The notes beneath the pieces are model-generated. The model was given only the letters and a program-made list of their open reading frames with translations, was not told the origin of the DNA and ran no database searches. A program made the position numbers and the translations under genes. From the NCBI GenBank assembly GCA_003260075.1, contig QLIY01000290.1, positions 81,328 to 145,327 of the forward strand: a stretch of DNA of 64,000 nucleotides, read 5' to 3'. This document shows, in pieces, positions 24,954-38,638 of the stretch; position 1 is the first letter of the stretch, and each line of letters opens with the position of its first letter. The stretch comes from Phallusia mammillata. Its lineage: Eukaryota; Chordata; Ascidiacea; Phlebobranchia; Ascidiidae.

Positions 24954-26816
24954 AAAATTTTTTTCGATATTTTCACCCTACTGAATTTTTTTGTGGTTTT
25001 TGCATTGGTTTCAAAAGCTTTAGCGTTTTATAGAAATAGTTTTTTTAGTTGTGCTAGGAGCGTTTATCAAACAGAATTATTTCTTGTCATAAAAAGAAAC
25101 TTCAATCAGCATTGATCAGAAACAGAATTAAATCACTGTTTTTTTTATGCACGAAATTTGTAAAGATATCGTTACATCGAATTAATGTATGATTGATTAA
25201 AATGTACTGATTGAATCAAGATATTGTGATCGGATTTCAGAGTTGTGTTACGTGAATTATTGTATAAATGTGGCTGTGTTGTAAAAATGCTAAAAAAAGG
25301 ATTTGAATTGGAGAAAATATGCAAGCTATTGCTGTTTATTTAAAAATATATAAAGTATTTTCTTGTCGACTACTGTTGTTGTTTTAGACATAAGGAACGC
25401 TTAATGTCGTTAACTGTATACATGCTTTTTTTGATTTTTGAACAGCTTTGGATTCGTAAAACATGTCAGAAATTTGTAAATTTCGTGAAACTTTGTGTTT
25501 AAAGTGTTTTTAATCTGCATATTTTTGGCTAACTTAAAAGGCACTTTAAGCCTTAGGTAGGGCTTGTGGTTTAATTTGTGGTATTTTTATACATTTTGTA
25601 AAAAATATTCTGAAAATGTCAGTGTGTAGTGTAGTATTTGTTTTCCATTTCTGGAGATTCTTTTATTCCTGCAAACCTGCTTGCAAAGATTTAGGCTTCC
25701 AAGTTTGTTCGTGTTTTTTGTTATTTGTTAAAACACATTTTTCATGGGGCCTCTTCTAACCTTTATGCAGGGGGTTCATGCAAAGTACAAATTACCTTCT
25801 TCTAACTCTCGCGTATCCCTTGGAAAAGTAACGATTTTTGGTTAGCCTGTTTAGCATTGTACGCTGCATTCAATGAGTAATTACATCATCTTTGCTTGTT
25901 TCAAAAATAGACGTGTTTTGCGTCATAATTCAGTAAAAGCCACAAATTCTTTTACGGTTTTGTTAATTTTGATGCTGAATGTGGAATGTGGTTTAGTACG
26001 TAACGTGTTTGATGAGATTATATTCGATTTTATGTTAAAAGCTTCTTATTCGGTTAAGTATCATTGATTTGAAATGTATAGATAGGTGTGGCGTTCTGCG
26101 TCAGGTAATATCTTTGCCATTGAAAATCACAAGTGTGTGTCGTTCAAAATTAATAATTCCTTCTCATCATTACAGTGGCTGTCGTTAAAAAGTCTTTGGT
26201 GATTTTATACTGATTGAACGGATAGAAAATCCGTTTTGGAAATTTACTGAAAAGAAATTTGGCATCAAATTACACAATGAGTGGCTTTGTAAACTCTGCT
26301 TTTTTTTTGTTGATATTTAATGTTGGTTTGTTAAAACATTCCGGTTTTAATTTTGGCTGCGACTTTGTCAAAGGATGTTGAAAACACTATTAAATTAAAC
26401 CATTGTTTTTACAATTTTTCCATCAGAATCTGTTTCAAGTTTAAGTCTTGAATTCGGTTTCGTCTGTTATAACGGTGTAAAACGTTTTTTTCATTTAATT
26501 TCATATAAACTAATAAGGCATGATTTCTAAAGTCCATTTTTTAAAATCTGTCTAAAGATTGATTTTACTTGTTCAATTCACACATGTGTACATTCAACCT
26601 CGAAACAACATGAAAAAATATTTTAAAGTGGCGTAAAAATTTCTTCTGTCACGTGCTAAACCGTCTCATACGTGCGTTAGTGTTTAATCATTTATAAATA
26701 CCAGAAATATTTGGCTCCGAAAATCAATAACAATGTCTACGTTTAGCTGATTGTCCAGCAATCAATATTTAAAGCAATTTATATGACTCGTCAAAATACT
26801 ATAAGCCGTGACGAAT

Positions 26817-26883
<67 letters not shown>

Positions 26884-27975
26884 TTGAACTTCAAATGGCT
26901 CAAGGATTGCGTGAAATTTATGTTGTTGTATTTTGGTTCGAAACAAAAAAATACCATATTGTTTGAATAAGATTTTGATAGTTTTGTTTTCTAAAATAGT
27001 TTAAATCGTACATCCAAAGGGTCAGCCAAAGAAGTACACATGCTAGTCTATTAAACGCCAAAACATTGTGACTAAAATGACGATAAAACTGGTTAAATAA
27101 GTCTAAAAAGCTATTTAAAATAATTCAAATAGATCAATACGCAATAAAACAGTGTATTTCCTGCCTCCGTCACTGGGAATCGAACTTGGGACGCTTTGCT
27201 TTCGCTACATTATCGATCACACATTGTTTAAACAAGCACCATTCCACCTTTGTCGTTCACCTGACAACTAAAATATTTCTTTGTCTTGGAATCAGGTTAC
27301 AACGTATGCTCAGGTACGTAAAGCGACGTTTATCTTTTGTGTGGTTGCGGAAGGACTTTGTTCCAAATGTTTGTTGACTATTTTCAACCGCTTCCGAGAC
27401 GTCATAGTTGTTACGTCACAATGTGTTGCTTCTAGTGTTGCTATGGCGACGGGGATGGATTAAGGTTGTTTTGATTTCACGTCTCTGTTGCTTTTCGTTG
27501 ACATGACGAGGTTTGTTCTGTTGTCATGCTTACGCGATGGAATTTTTCTGATTTAAAAACCGGATTATTAAATGTAAATTTTACAAATTGCTGTTAGTAA
27601 GTAGAATTTTTTAACCAAATCACCCTAAAATACGGTGCGTACCTGACACGAATAATGCTGCTTTTTTGTTTGTCCAGTATTTAATATTGTACATTTATAC
27701 ACTTGAAGCAATTATAAACAGAAACCAACCAAACTGTAATGTAGCTCTAGTGTTTTGAGCAATACTAAAGTTAGAATCCCGTCCTTGTTACATTTGGCTA
27801 ATTGCCATACCAGGTATGACGTAATAATCAAAGTAGCGCTCTCGCGTCGCGTTTATGACGTATGAAACAGCTGCGTGTCGCAATGCTAAAGGCTGAGACA
27901 CAAACAAGATGCCAGTTGAACAAACGCAGCAAAGAGGGCGAGTTGAAAAGTTAACCTCGGGTCAAAAAACTCGGG
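24954..27975. other. Intergenic region, TMEM237 to connexin
   Basis: AT-rich 3-kb spacer between two plus-strand genes. It holds the 66-base C run at 26818-26883 and a weak box B-like sequence on the minus strand near 27172-27200. I could not support any exon here. Confidence 0.6.
26818..26883. other. 66-base C run
   Basis: Uninterrupted C in intergenic sequence, with no flanking duplication seen. Probably a gap placeholder; the true sequence is unknown. Confidence 0.65.
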
Positions 27976-30900
27976 ATGTCTTGGAAATATTTGGATGACG
28001 TTTTGCTTAAGTTGAGCAAAAATTCGACTCTTTTGGGGAAATACTGGGTCGCTTCACTTCTGCTGTTAAGGTAAGTTGTACTACATGCACGTGTTTGTCT
28101 AACGTTAGGTACTGTTGTGTAGTTTTTGAACAGAATAAGGAGTATTACTGTGCGTAGTAGTGTAGTTGAAGCGGGTTTTAGTTGACCCCTGAGCAAGCTT
28201 TCAATAGTCAGCTGTTACAAGTTTTGTAAACGAACCAGCAAACTCATGTAAAATTGTGAAAACACCCAATTAAAGTATTTTTCAACTTTTAAATATCCTT
28301 GTTTTGTTACTAAAATCGGTTTCAATTTGTCTGTTTTCGATTCCGATTTATAGTGAATCAAACCAATAATCTCGACTCACTGCATGAAACAAGTTCGCGA
28401 ACCTATGCAAAGCTCCTATGCAAATCAGTGAACGCATATTGTTAGACAATGGAGGCCATCACCAAGTCACTAAAAACCCGCAGGAATTTACGGCAACATC
28501 AAGAAACCAATGACAAACCAAAACAAACAGGTTTTATATCAGTCAGCTGCAAATAGCAGTTCACGACGTTGAGCGTATCAGCTGTTTAGTGTGCACATGT
28601 AAACTACGTGTCCGTTGCCTGGCAACAGTCGTCCGTAGCAACCTCCTGTTACTTTCAGGTTGATCGTGCTCACTGTGTTCGGGGAAAACGTTTGGAGCGA
28701 CGAACAACGTGAATTCACCTGCAACACGAGGCAACCGGGCTGCGAAAATGTGAGTAGTATGCAAGGGGGTGTACCGTATTGTGACGTTTGGCGCAGAGTG
28801 GCGTGGCGAGGGTGTGGCACAACACGATAAGACTGCGATGTGAACAAGGTGTTTATTTTGTTCAGTTGGGTTTTATGTGATAATTTGTGTGTTTTTCTAT
28901 ATATCAAGCAACACAATAAAACTTTTCAACATAATAGTGTTATAGTGGCAAAGACGTTTTATTCGCATCAGTGCTTCACACATTTACGGATTTAAATCAG
29001 TGTAAGCATATATGTTTGGTGTTTGAACTATTGTAGTGAATCACCTATTTACTGGTAATATGTTTTTTGTAAAATTCTTGTATCCGTAATTATTGCGTAA
29101 AAGTGTTTTTCCCCCAAAGCCACCTCTTTCCACATTTTCTCTTTATTAAATAGTCACAGTTCACAGAACAACAAATCAGTACAAAAACTTCGCAGCAAAA
29201 CATAAAAAAATCCTGCATGCTTCAAAATAGCCCCAACACCCACGCTTGAACACTAGAAGACACAGACCAAAAATACAAAAATAGCACACGTGTCTATAAA
29301 TAGCCCAACCACATTGTTTTGTTGTTGCAGGTGTGTTTCAACAAGTTTGCGCCGGTTTCGAACGTCCGCCTTTGGGGCTTGCAGATCCTCGCTGTGGCCA
29401 TACCCGGGGCTCTGTATTTCGTCTACGTTATGAACGTGGTAAGGTGTGTGCAGTGATCCGTGACCGACCGTGGCATCGCCTTTCAACGCCGCAACGCAGC
29501 TTTGCTCGCAGTGGAATTTAACCGTTGCTATATTTTAGGTCTCCAAGAAAAAAAGTGCCAGCGATGCCAGTAGCCCATCTGCAGGAAAGTGCATTTCTCC
29601 TACTAATGCTTTGGCTTCTGCTAAAAAAGGTGTGTATTTTTAGGGGCAGTAGCTTAAAATACTTGCAGTGCAAATTTGCATTGGTATTAATTGCAGCTTG
29701 ACCGGAGAAATATGGTAAACAGCCAGCAGGCAAAACAATTGGTTGTTTGATTTGTGAATACCGTGTATATATGTGTGCAAGTATAGATGCCGTATTTACT
29801 TATATCTCTTTGGGGCGACGCCCACCGTTGCACAAAACTGATTTTATTCAGGAATCACAAATAGCCCCCCCCCCCAGCAGTGGTTCCCAACCGGGGAGGA
29901 ATTCCTCCCTAGGGAGGTATTTTATGAGTTCAGAGGAGGAATTTCATAAAAACTGTAAAAAAAAATTACATTGGAATATTTTTGTATCTTCATTATTATG
30001 TCCATTATGAGATGGACCGGTTCACATTTGGAACTGGTTGTAAAGGATTCTGAAATGGACATCCCTAATTATAATTGTCTATTTCAAATTGACATAATTT
30101 TTTATGTTATATTTGTTTTTCGTCTTATGGGAAGGAATGAATAGTTCGAAAATGGGCAAAGGGAGGAATGTAACAAAAAGGTTGGGAACCACTGAGCTAA
30201 AGTTTTTATGCAACAACGACAACGCTTCTACTTGAATTTATGCGGTGAGCAAGTTGATGATTTCATGAGACAAATACCACAACCATTTCAATTCAAATTA
30301 GTCAAATAGTTGCCCACACACAGTGGTGGGATTCAGCCGGTTCGCACCGGTTCTATAGAACCGTCTCACTAAATGGGATTCAGCCGGTTCGCACCGGTTC
30401 TATAGAACCGTCTCACGAAATTTTATGAGGTCAGCGAACCGGTTAGCATTACTGGTTACTGTCAATGTACTTTTTTGTAACAGAACCTGCTAAAAAATAT
30501 GACTTATGGATAGAACCGGCTAATAAAAAAAATTGAATCCTACCACTGCACACACAACACAAACATCGAACATTTAATGCCTCAAAAACCTGAAATAACT
30601 TCAATGTTTATGAAGCTTTACTTCGTAACATGGGTCGCCTTTAGGCGTTTTGTAGAATTTGCTGAGCGAAATTTTCGTCATAAACCGATGCTGTGAGCGG
30701 TAGGGCAAAAGGTTTCCTTATTTAAAAAATTAAAATTAGGTGAATCTGATTGTGGTTTGTTCCAAAATACTTCACAAATGAAACTGCTTATATCTTGTAT
30801 GCGCAAAATATTATGCAAAATTTACCCCCCAGGGCAGAACAATGCAAAATTTAGATTTCGTTCCTAAAATCGCAACCATATAATTTAAACTCTTCGCGAA

Positions 30901-33900
30901 TCAAATCCTTATTATTCTTGTTGCAATACACCGTGCCGCTAATAATAACCTCATATTACCGAACTTGCAAGTTCAAAGGCTTACAAATATAAAGCGTTGA
31001 GATCGCGTTTAATTTGGGCTTAGCATGTTGTATAGAGACTAAAGAGAGCAGATTTTTTTTCGTACCCCCAGTGGCGACGTTAATTTAATTTCCCTGCTGC
31101 CACATAATCCTGAAGCTCACATTGCGCAGTGACCTGATGTTTTAAGAAATACGTCTTTTCTCCTTACTTTTCCGGCCTGAGTGGTCAAGCTACCAACTAT
31201 TTTTGTATGTTATGTATTTTTATAGGCGTTCAAGTTTGCTTAAAGAAGCCAATGCGTTTTGTCTATTCGTTGTATAATGATCAGACTGGCTCATACTGCG
31301 TTAATACAGCGACAGTTTATTATTTCATAAATTTTTTGGCACGCCACGTATTAACACCTAATGTTCCTTAAGTAAATTATATCTTTTATTGATGATTTTG
31401 TAGTCTTATGTTGGGCCATGGGGTTGGTGACATTGTCGTTGCAATAATATGTGTTTTAAAGATCGCACTGCAGACAAAAACATGCCAAAAGAGTGTAACA
31501 TTCTTGCCTCAAAAGCTGCCATTTTGGATATTTTGCACGGAGTTTTAAATTCTGAGGTATTCTGCATTGTTTCACGCCCGACGTGTCGTCTCTCAGTTAC
31601 TCGGCTTTTGCTACAACAACCCGGTCTAAAACACAAACAACAAATGTAATACATATCCGTGTACAGACCACCCGAACCGGTTTAAACAACAAATTTGGTC
31701 GTTGTATTCGTGTTTCGGCGGTGAAATGGTTTGACTTCCCACAAATATTGGGGGTAGGGTCCAATTCTTACCCAATCTAACCCCGCTTGTTTAGCCCCAA
31801 TGGCCCCCAACGCTACTAAAAACCGGCAAATTTTCGCTTTAACCGTTTCCCACAACGAAACCTAACCCGAAAACGTGAATCACTGGACCGTGAACGCAGC
31901 AACAAGGGACTCCCCCGCAAGGAACGTGCCCAGCAATGAAAGTAGGTCGGATGTTTTATATTCCCAATTCCATTGTTTTTGGGGGACTGTTGCCGCCGGT
32001 TTATATAGTTTTTGTTTTATTAAGCAAACCTAATAAACATACACGTTGTCAAGAACATTGAAAGATAAAAGTTGAAACATAAAATTTACTCTGTTTTTCA
32101 ACGTTGTAAACAATTGTGAAATCATGACCTAATTGAAAAAAAAAACTTTTTTTTTTTCAAATTAAATCTCGAATTGATTTACTGTAAAATTAGGTAAAAT
32201 TGCGAGCGCAAAGCCAGGCCCGAATCAAACCCATTTTATTTACATAAAAACCCGAACCTCTTAAAATACCTGATCTAACCTAATACATAGATATATAGAT
32301 ATTATTACATCTGGTTTTTATCGGGTAATAAAAACCGGTTTTATTTAACCGACACTGATTGCAAAACATTTTTGCAATTGCATTTCAATTAAAGAGAATA
32401 TACTCCATTCAGTAATGTATCAGTATTTATCCAGCTATTTTTATTACGTTTAAATGCAAAGGTAATATGACGCTGTTCGCCAAAAAGTCGCGCCACATTT
32501 TTGCTGCGTTAGCGAAAATTCTAGAAGCTTCTGCGATCGCGCATCTCAATTTCAGTCGAAAAGCGTCGGTTACGTCAGGGCGTCAAAATAGTAGTTTCCA
32601 AGCCGGCTGAGTTCATTCACTGATTTCGTATCTCAAGCTCTTAATTGCAGACATCTTTTATTAGAATAAATGGGTTCTTGTTTTTAAGTGGACTATTGTT
32701 AGTATTTTTGCATGTATTTTGGCAAAAATGATAGGATTTATTCTGGATTCGAAATGATTGTTCTAGAATAGCCTACTTACTACTTGGCTGCATTCCGAAT
32801 CAAACATCAAACGAAATACTTTTGTACAACAAAAATCTTTACAAATGTTATTTTTATATTATTTGATATAAAAGTACACCAGAAATAAATACCAATTAAA
32901 TTTTTGGTTTTTTTTACACGTTTAAGTTAATGTTTTGTTGTTGGTCGACAAATGGCCGAAAAACTGCAGACTTTTGGGGGTGGGGGCATTTTTCCCTCGG
33001 GTATTAGACTGCTTCGAACCTATCACTTTCGTCACGGGTCAGGGGTCACATAAAGGAGTGAAAACTTGTTTTTTCGGCAAGTATCGAATGTGAAAAAATG
33101 TATCGCCTGATCGGTTGTCAGCGTATTGCCGAAGTTATGCAGTACCACGGTCTATCTGGTTTGTGTGCATCACATTTATTTGTTTAATTGGAAACTGAAA
33201 TCGAAATCAGTTAAAAAAACATTTTTCGAAGTTTCCATATGCAAACGAAGCAATGTTACTCGATACTTTTCAGCTAGTTGTCGACAAATAGTTGCGATGT
33301 TGGTGAAAACGACCGTTAACTTAGTACTTTGATGTTTTTGAGTCATACTGTGGTTTGTTTTCAAATGCACAATTCTCCAATTTTGACCGGTTTACTTACT
33401 AGTTTCGTTCACTTATTCGTATCAAAAACATGTTTGTTTTTAAATGCATCACGTATTTAAGTTTAGCACTTTTATTCAGCAACTAAAACATGCACAAATA
33501 TCTCGATATAGTAACCCCAGAAACCGGTAGACAAAAGCGTTTCAATTTATAGAAATTCCTCCCTTACATTCCTAGCATGAACAACGAGCCACCATCGCTG
33601 GGTTAGGCGCCCCACGTGGGCTTGTGCCGCCTTTACCTCACTGTGGGAAGTCCCTTGGGGCGTTAGAACGGTTACACATGAGTTGGTAGTTCCAAGAACT
33701 CGGCTCGGTGTTTGTTTGGTTCCTTTGTTGTCTGTGGGCTCATTGCTATGGGTGAGGGGATTTTTTTGGGCGCTTTATGACGCTAAATGGAAAACTTTAT
33801 TTTGGAGAAGCAACTGGCGTCGTTTTTTTGTCCTGTAAAAAACCTCCTTTCCTTGTTTCGTGTTCAGAAAAACACGCCGGTTTAGGTGCGAATAAAAATC

Positions 33901-36900
33901 ATTGCCTGTTTCGCTCCATTGATTTAGTGAGGTTACCTCGTTTCACTGTCGGACCACGCTAAGTGGCCTCACGCCATTGATATGGTCTACTGTCATTGCA
34001 TTGCTGGCTACTAGAGTTGCATCAGCCAAAATTTTCCTTTCCACTATTGTCTCATTGAGGCGATTGTTTTCACTTGTTACATCATAACTGACATCATGGA
34101 TTTTTCCTCTCGTAAGTGAATCACGCCACTTTGCTCTGAACATCACACCACTGTTGTATATGACGACACAATCACTTAACAATACCCTTTGTAAAGACAA
34201 TCGCATTCACCCCAGGTTGCAGCGCAGTTACATCATGTTTTTGTTCAAGCCACTATATATATTAGAATCCTATTTATTTCGCCGTTCATTTGCAAATGTA
34301 GAGCTGTTGCAATGACTGTGTTTATTATTGTATTATATACCAGAAGAAAGATAAGGACTCATTTTAATGTATGTATATATGCCTTGCAGCTATGCAGTGT
34401 CTTTTATACCATTAAATATGATATTTTGTGTAAAGCAGCAACAGGGTGTAGCAGATTTTTTCACTGGGGCTAAATTTGCAGGCAAATGTTTCGCAAAAAA
34501 TGGGATTTTAGAGGGTTAATCAAACTTTATCGGTCAAAAAGAGAAAAAAGGTTAAGAATTGATGGTATATGGTGAAGTCATTATTTTACTTCATACCTGT
34601 GAACATCTGTTACTGCGTCAAACATTTTCCCATCAAAGAGTTTACGTGGGTAGCATTACGACCGATCTAAAATGTTTCTTGTCTCCGTTTGCAAAACTAC
34701 TATCCCAAAGATATCTGATACTACAGAGACTTGTGGTACTACAAAGATATATGATACTACAACTTACGTAACAACCTGGTGTTTGTTTTGACTTTTCGAT
34801 TTGGTATGCGGAACTTTAAATGAGGCTGGAACTTTTAATTTCCCTCGTTTAAGTGACATCTGGCGTGTTTTCGTTTTGGGGACTTTTTCTGTGACTCGGC
34901 AGTTTCGGGAGATGAACATTTTGAAATAGAATTTGTTGATGAGTCATAAAAGTCATTTCAAATCTCGATGGGGCTGCGTGGGACTGGGACCTAAATAGGC
35001 AATGGTTCAAAAAATGCCATATTTATGTTGTCTTTTGTCGCCGATGGTGGGATTCGAACCTTTGACTCTTAAATCAGGATTACTTCTCATAAACCACTGC
35101 ATAACTGTGTTTCACACAAAAATATCTTCAAAAATTCACTTCCCAACTTTTGTCTCTAGGCAACGTGTCACGTGATGCGCATGCGCGCTGGAAGGTTCTC
35201 ACCAATCACGTGATCCCGCCTGACCTCCGCAGGTCACGTGCCAGGGTCATTTGGCGTTTCTACCTCGTCCAGATATTCGTGCGCGTCGTGGTTGAGTGCG
35301 TTTTCGTCATGCTCCAGTACACATCATATCTGTACAGGTATTTCGTCATGATTAGTTTGAATTAAGTCCTCAACTGTTTTTGTTTGTTTGTTTTTAAAAT
35401 TTATTAGGAGAATTGTCGAACCGCATTTTAAACAACAACTTTCTATTATTTATACCATATGTGGACTATTTTGAAACTTGCGTGTTTAACAAAACAACAG
35501 GTTGCAAAACCTACGGCCATATCCAACTTTTGCGTGGGCGTGCTTTCGGGTCAGGATAATTTAGGAGGACCAAAGTTTACTTTAACAACTCTTTTCTTGA
35601 TACAACTTGTACACCCACGTGTTACGTCTATTTAACGTGCGCGTTTAATTAACATTCCATTGAACGCAAATGCAGACTTTGCAACTAGTTTTACCCTTGG
35701 TGCGTTGCTTAACTAGTGCTCGCAAATCCTGTTATATTTTCCTTTCAATGCCGATAAATACGGTATTCAGAAGTGAACATTTTAGAAAGTTTTTCCCAGT
35801 TACCTTTCGGTTGTTACTAGTGATATTCTGAAGCTTTGAATCGACAAATTTATTCGCTTGCGTCAGCGAATTTTGACAAAGATCAGGTTTGGAACCGAAT
35901 CAAAACAATTCATTCGGTCGAAACCGATTCTTTTGCGCAAACGAAAAATATATTTGTTGAACTTATCTCTTAATGTTATTGCCGAAAGTTTAATTTGAAG
36001 TTGAAATAATAAGTGAAGACTTTTTGGATTGTTTTAAAAGACATTAAATAAATGCAGGCTCAATAATTTTGCGAAAATACATATCAACGGTGCTTAATAT
36101 TGTCATAGCGACATTTTCTTGCCAAAAAATACAACTTATACGCCATGCAACACATTTTTATTCGACAGATGGACAGTGCCCGAGGTATTTCGTTGTAGCG
36201 AGTGGCCGTGCCCCCACACAGTTGATTGTTTTGTGAGTCGTCCAGGCGAGAAGACAGTTTTCTTCCGTTACATGTACGCTGTGTCGGCTTTCTCGATTCT
36301 TCTCAGTCTCTGCGAACTTCTTCACATAGCCTGGATCGGCGCAAGGTCGGTGACGTCACATTTAAATATAAACGTCATTGTTTCTGGTTAATGACGTCAT
36401 GTTGAAAAAATGAGGCAATAAATATTGATGACGTCACAAAGAATTTCGCGTATAGGTAAAATAGAAAATTAAAATTTTGCTTCTTGTTATATGTCACAAA
36501 GGACGACATCAATGAGTTTGTGACGTCACATTTAACTATAAACGTCATTGTTTCTGGTTAATGACTTCACATTGAAAGATTTTGATATTCTTTAGAATTA
36601 ACACTTTCAGGCTGTGTGTATAAAAAACGATGACGTCAATATACGTATGACGTCACGCAACCACAATTTCATTTTTTCTTTATTAGACGCAGCTGCTCGA
36701 CTGAGCGTTGTCTTGACAACAAGCCCGTCCAATCATCGACCGCCACGTGTTCAAATGAACATGAGCAATGGAAAGCCAAAGATGACGTACCCAATATACT
36801 TGTGACGTCATGTTCTGAGGTCAGCGCCAGTGACGAAGCGTTGGCGTCATCAAGCCTGCCACCTAGCGATTACGTTGACATGAGACCCAATCATATGCAC

Positions 36901-36912
36901 ACTTATTTATGA
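27976..36912 (+). CDS. Connexin (gap-junction protein), seven exons
   Basis: Exons 27976-28070, 28659-28749, 29331-29438, 29539-29629, 35160-35337, 36169-36345, 36687-36912, giving 321 residues with all phases consistent. It begins MSWKYL like vertebrate connexins. Segment 1 spans about 20-40. Extracellular loop 1 has Cys 53, 60 and 64 (C-x6-C-x3-C). Segment 2 (VRLWGLQ onward) is about 70-96. A basic cytoplasmic loop follows. Segment 3 is about 158-182. Loop 2 has Cys 197, 202 and 208 (C-x4-C-x5-C) within [12 protein letters not shown], the connexin hallmark. Segment 4 is about 218-245, then a 75-residue tail. Six connexins form a hemichannel, and two dock to join cells. Vertebrate connexin coding regions usually have no intron or one, so six introns is a tunicate-like trait. 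I cannot assign it to a vertebrate subgroup. An AATAAA lies 27 bases past the stop, at 36939. Confidence 0.95.
29865..29875. other. 11-base C run beside a MITE
   Basis: Eleven C immediately before the hAT-like element at 29878. It resembles the other 10-base runs, but no duplicated flank is visible; it may hide the element's left target duplication. Confidence 0.5.
29878..30194. mobile_element. hAT-like MITE
   Basis: Terminal inverted repeats CAGTGGTTCCCAACC and GGTTGGGAACCACTG bound about 317 bases without a transposase. The CAG(T/G)G start is typical of hAT elements. A diverged relative lies at about 40027-40265. Confidence 0.75.
30321..30548. mobile_element. MITE with inverted ends and an internal tandem duplication
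   Basis: Begins CAGTGGTGGGATTCA and ends TGAATCCTACCACTG, a 15-base near-perfect inverted repeat. About 48 bases near the left end, starting GGGATTCAGCCGGTTCG, are repeated directly. No coding frame. Confidence 0.7.
35041..35112 (-). pseudogene. tRNA-like sequence (SINE head or pseudogene)
   Basis: On the minus strand GCAGTGGTTTATGAG resembles box A, and GGTTCGAATCCC is an exact box B about 35 bases later. The acceptor and T stems pair poorly. It lies just upstream of connexin exon 5. Confidence 0.4.
36351..36655 (+). promoter_or_regulatory. CRE-palindrome cluster in connexin intron 6
   Basis: Six TGACGTCA palindromes lie at 36351, 36392, 36429, 36521, 36631 and 36648 within about 300 bases. 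A unit of about 56 bases is repeated (36351-36406 and 36521-36576), each copy also carrying an AACGTCATTG half site. TGACGTCA is the CREB/ATF consensus. Enhancer function is an inference. Confidence 0.5.
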
Positions 36913-38638
36913 TGTTGAAATTTGTTTGTTGGTTTTTCAATAAAATTAATTTATGAATGTTGTGTGTTTTTGTTTTGATCTACTGTGCACGCTAAGCGGA
37001 TTGGCGAGCACGCTTTGTGCAGGAGACCATTGCAGTATCCCCGAAAGGAAATTGTATATCATATATTGGTGCAAACCATGCATAATTTGTGATTTATTTA
37101 CTTTGCCATATGCCTGTATTATACCACCAATATATATATAAATATCTTTACTTATAAACACCTAAAAATAGAACCAGTCTATTAATAAACTTGTTTTGCT
37201 AAAAAAGAACGCTAATGACGTAACAAAACAACGGGCGATAATTTACAACCTCCAACAAAAGCGACGTTTCAACCAACGCCTTTTTAGTTTCCGAAACGTT
37301 ACGCACGCTCGGAAAACTTCGGACGCTTTCGGAATTCCTTTTTATTCTTCGGCAAAGAAATTAATTGACTCGTTCATGAACAAAGGGTTATTTTTGGCTC
37401 GTGTCTGCCAAAACCGTGCGGTGATGCAGCGGTTTTATGTTGAATCTGTCGTCAGAAGTTAGAAAGACGGATTTGTTTTTGATTTCTCCTTGGAGTTCTA
37501 TTACAAGGATTATGATGTTATTGTGTAAATTTATGAATGGCGTTTACTCGGGACTGTCCCTTCGCCTAGCGTAATGATTTGTTGATGGAAGAGCGACTCT
37601 TCGTGGACGTATTACGGCAGCGAATATTGTTGTTTGTTTTATAAAAAAATTGGAAAATGACACACTTTTATGAATTACATTTTTTTTTCTATTTCAATAA
37701 GTTTTGAACTGAATGTGTTAGATTTTATTTTTGTCGTTTCTGGAGAAAACATTTATTTTTAACTTATTCGCTGCTTTAATTAAGAACATTGTTGGTCGGT
37801 TAAGCTGAAATAATGATATTAATTTTACACCTATCCAAAAAATATTCTTTTTTTCTATTCAAATCAGTTTGTGTTTTAAATAATTCTGAACTGGATGTGT
37901 TAAAATTTCTTAGTTTGTCGTTTTTAGAGAAAAGATTACCTTTTTCGCTGCTTTAATTAAACACATTGTTGGTCGGTTTTGCAGGAAAAATATTGAAGTA
38001 TTATTAATTTTTCACAATTTGTAAAAATTATTCTTTTTGTTTCAGTTTGGAAAAGTCTTACATGCCATATTGTGTCTGAGGCTTTGTAACTTTATTTTCT
38101 TGAGTTTTAGTTCTTTCCTAATCACAGGATTGCATTTCTTCGTCTGATTATTTTAATTATAGATTGGAGTCGGTTTTTGTCGTAAATATATTTTTTTTAT
38201 GAAACTTCTTACAGGTGTGTTTTAAAAAGCTCTTTGCTTGGATTTTGTTTTTGCTTTATTGTTGTTGACTTTTATCAGATTTTGTTATTTATTTTAGTTA
38301 AGTTATTTTCTATGGTAGTGAAACACAATTGAAAACTAACTTTGAACAAATGTTTTTTTTCTAACTTTTTATCTCTTGCGCTCAAACGAACGAACGAACT
38401 ACCCGGTCATTGTCGTTCGCCCAATCGCTATACCTTAATGAATATGATAAAATTTTCACACAACTTTGGCTACATGAGACACTGTGTGTTATAAACACGC
38501 TGTATTTTCAGTCATTTCAGCAATAAATAGGTTCCAGCACAACGTAAGGAAACACACCTCCAACTCATACACTTCGTCATACTTGTACCGCCCCCTAGCG
38601 GCAAACATAGATAACCACAATGTCCACATGTTGGCGCT
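36913..38638. other. Convergent intergenic region, connexin to ankyrin gene
   Basis: 3' ends of two genes face each other here. It holds the connexin poly(A) signal at 36939, a tandem repeat at 37681-38040, and on the minus strand an AATAAA near 38260-38255 that could end the ankyrin gene. I support no coding exon. Confidence 0.6.
37681..38040 (+). repeat. Two-unit tandem repeat of about 180 bases
   Basis: Unit 1 (37681-37847) and unit 2 (37848-38040) share a poly-T/TCTATTCAA start, GAACTGRATGTGTTA and CGCTGCTTTAATTAA followed by CATTGTTGGTCGGTT, in the same order with many substitutions. Confidence 0.6.

Larger units (their letters stand above)
29630..35159. other. Large connexin intron carrying MITEs
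   Basis: 5.5-kb intron between the cytoplasmic-loop exons, from donor AAAG|GTGTGT to acceptor GTCTCTAG. It holds two inverted-repeat elements (29878-30194, 30321-30548), a fragment of the CCCGAA element near 32205-32265 and a tRNA-like sequence at 35041-35112. I see no other gene in it. Confidence 0.65.

Noticed and set aside
27172-27240. tRNA-like sequence on the minus strand (GTTCGATTCCC)
   Set aside because: A box B-like part is present, but I found no convincing box A or stems.
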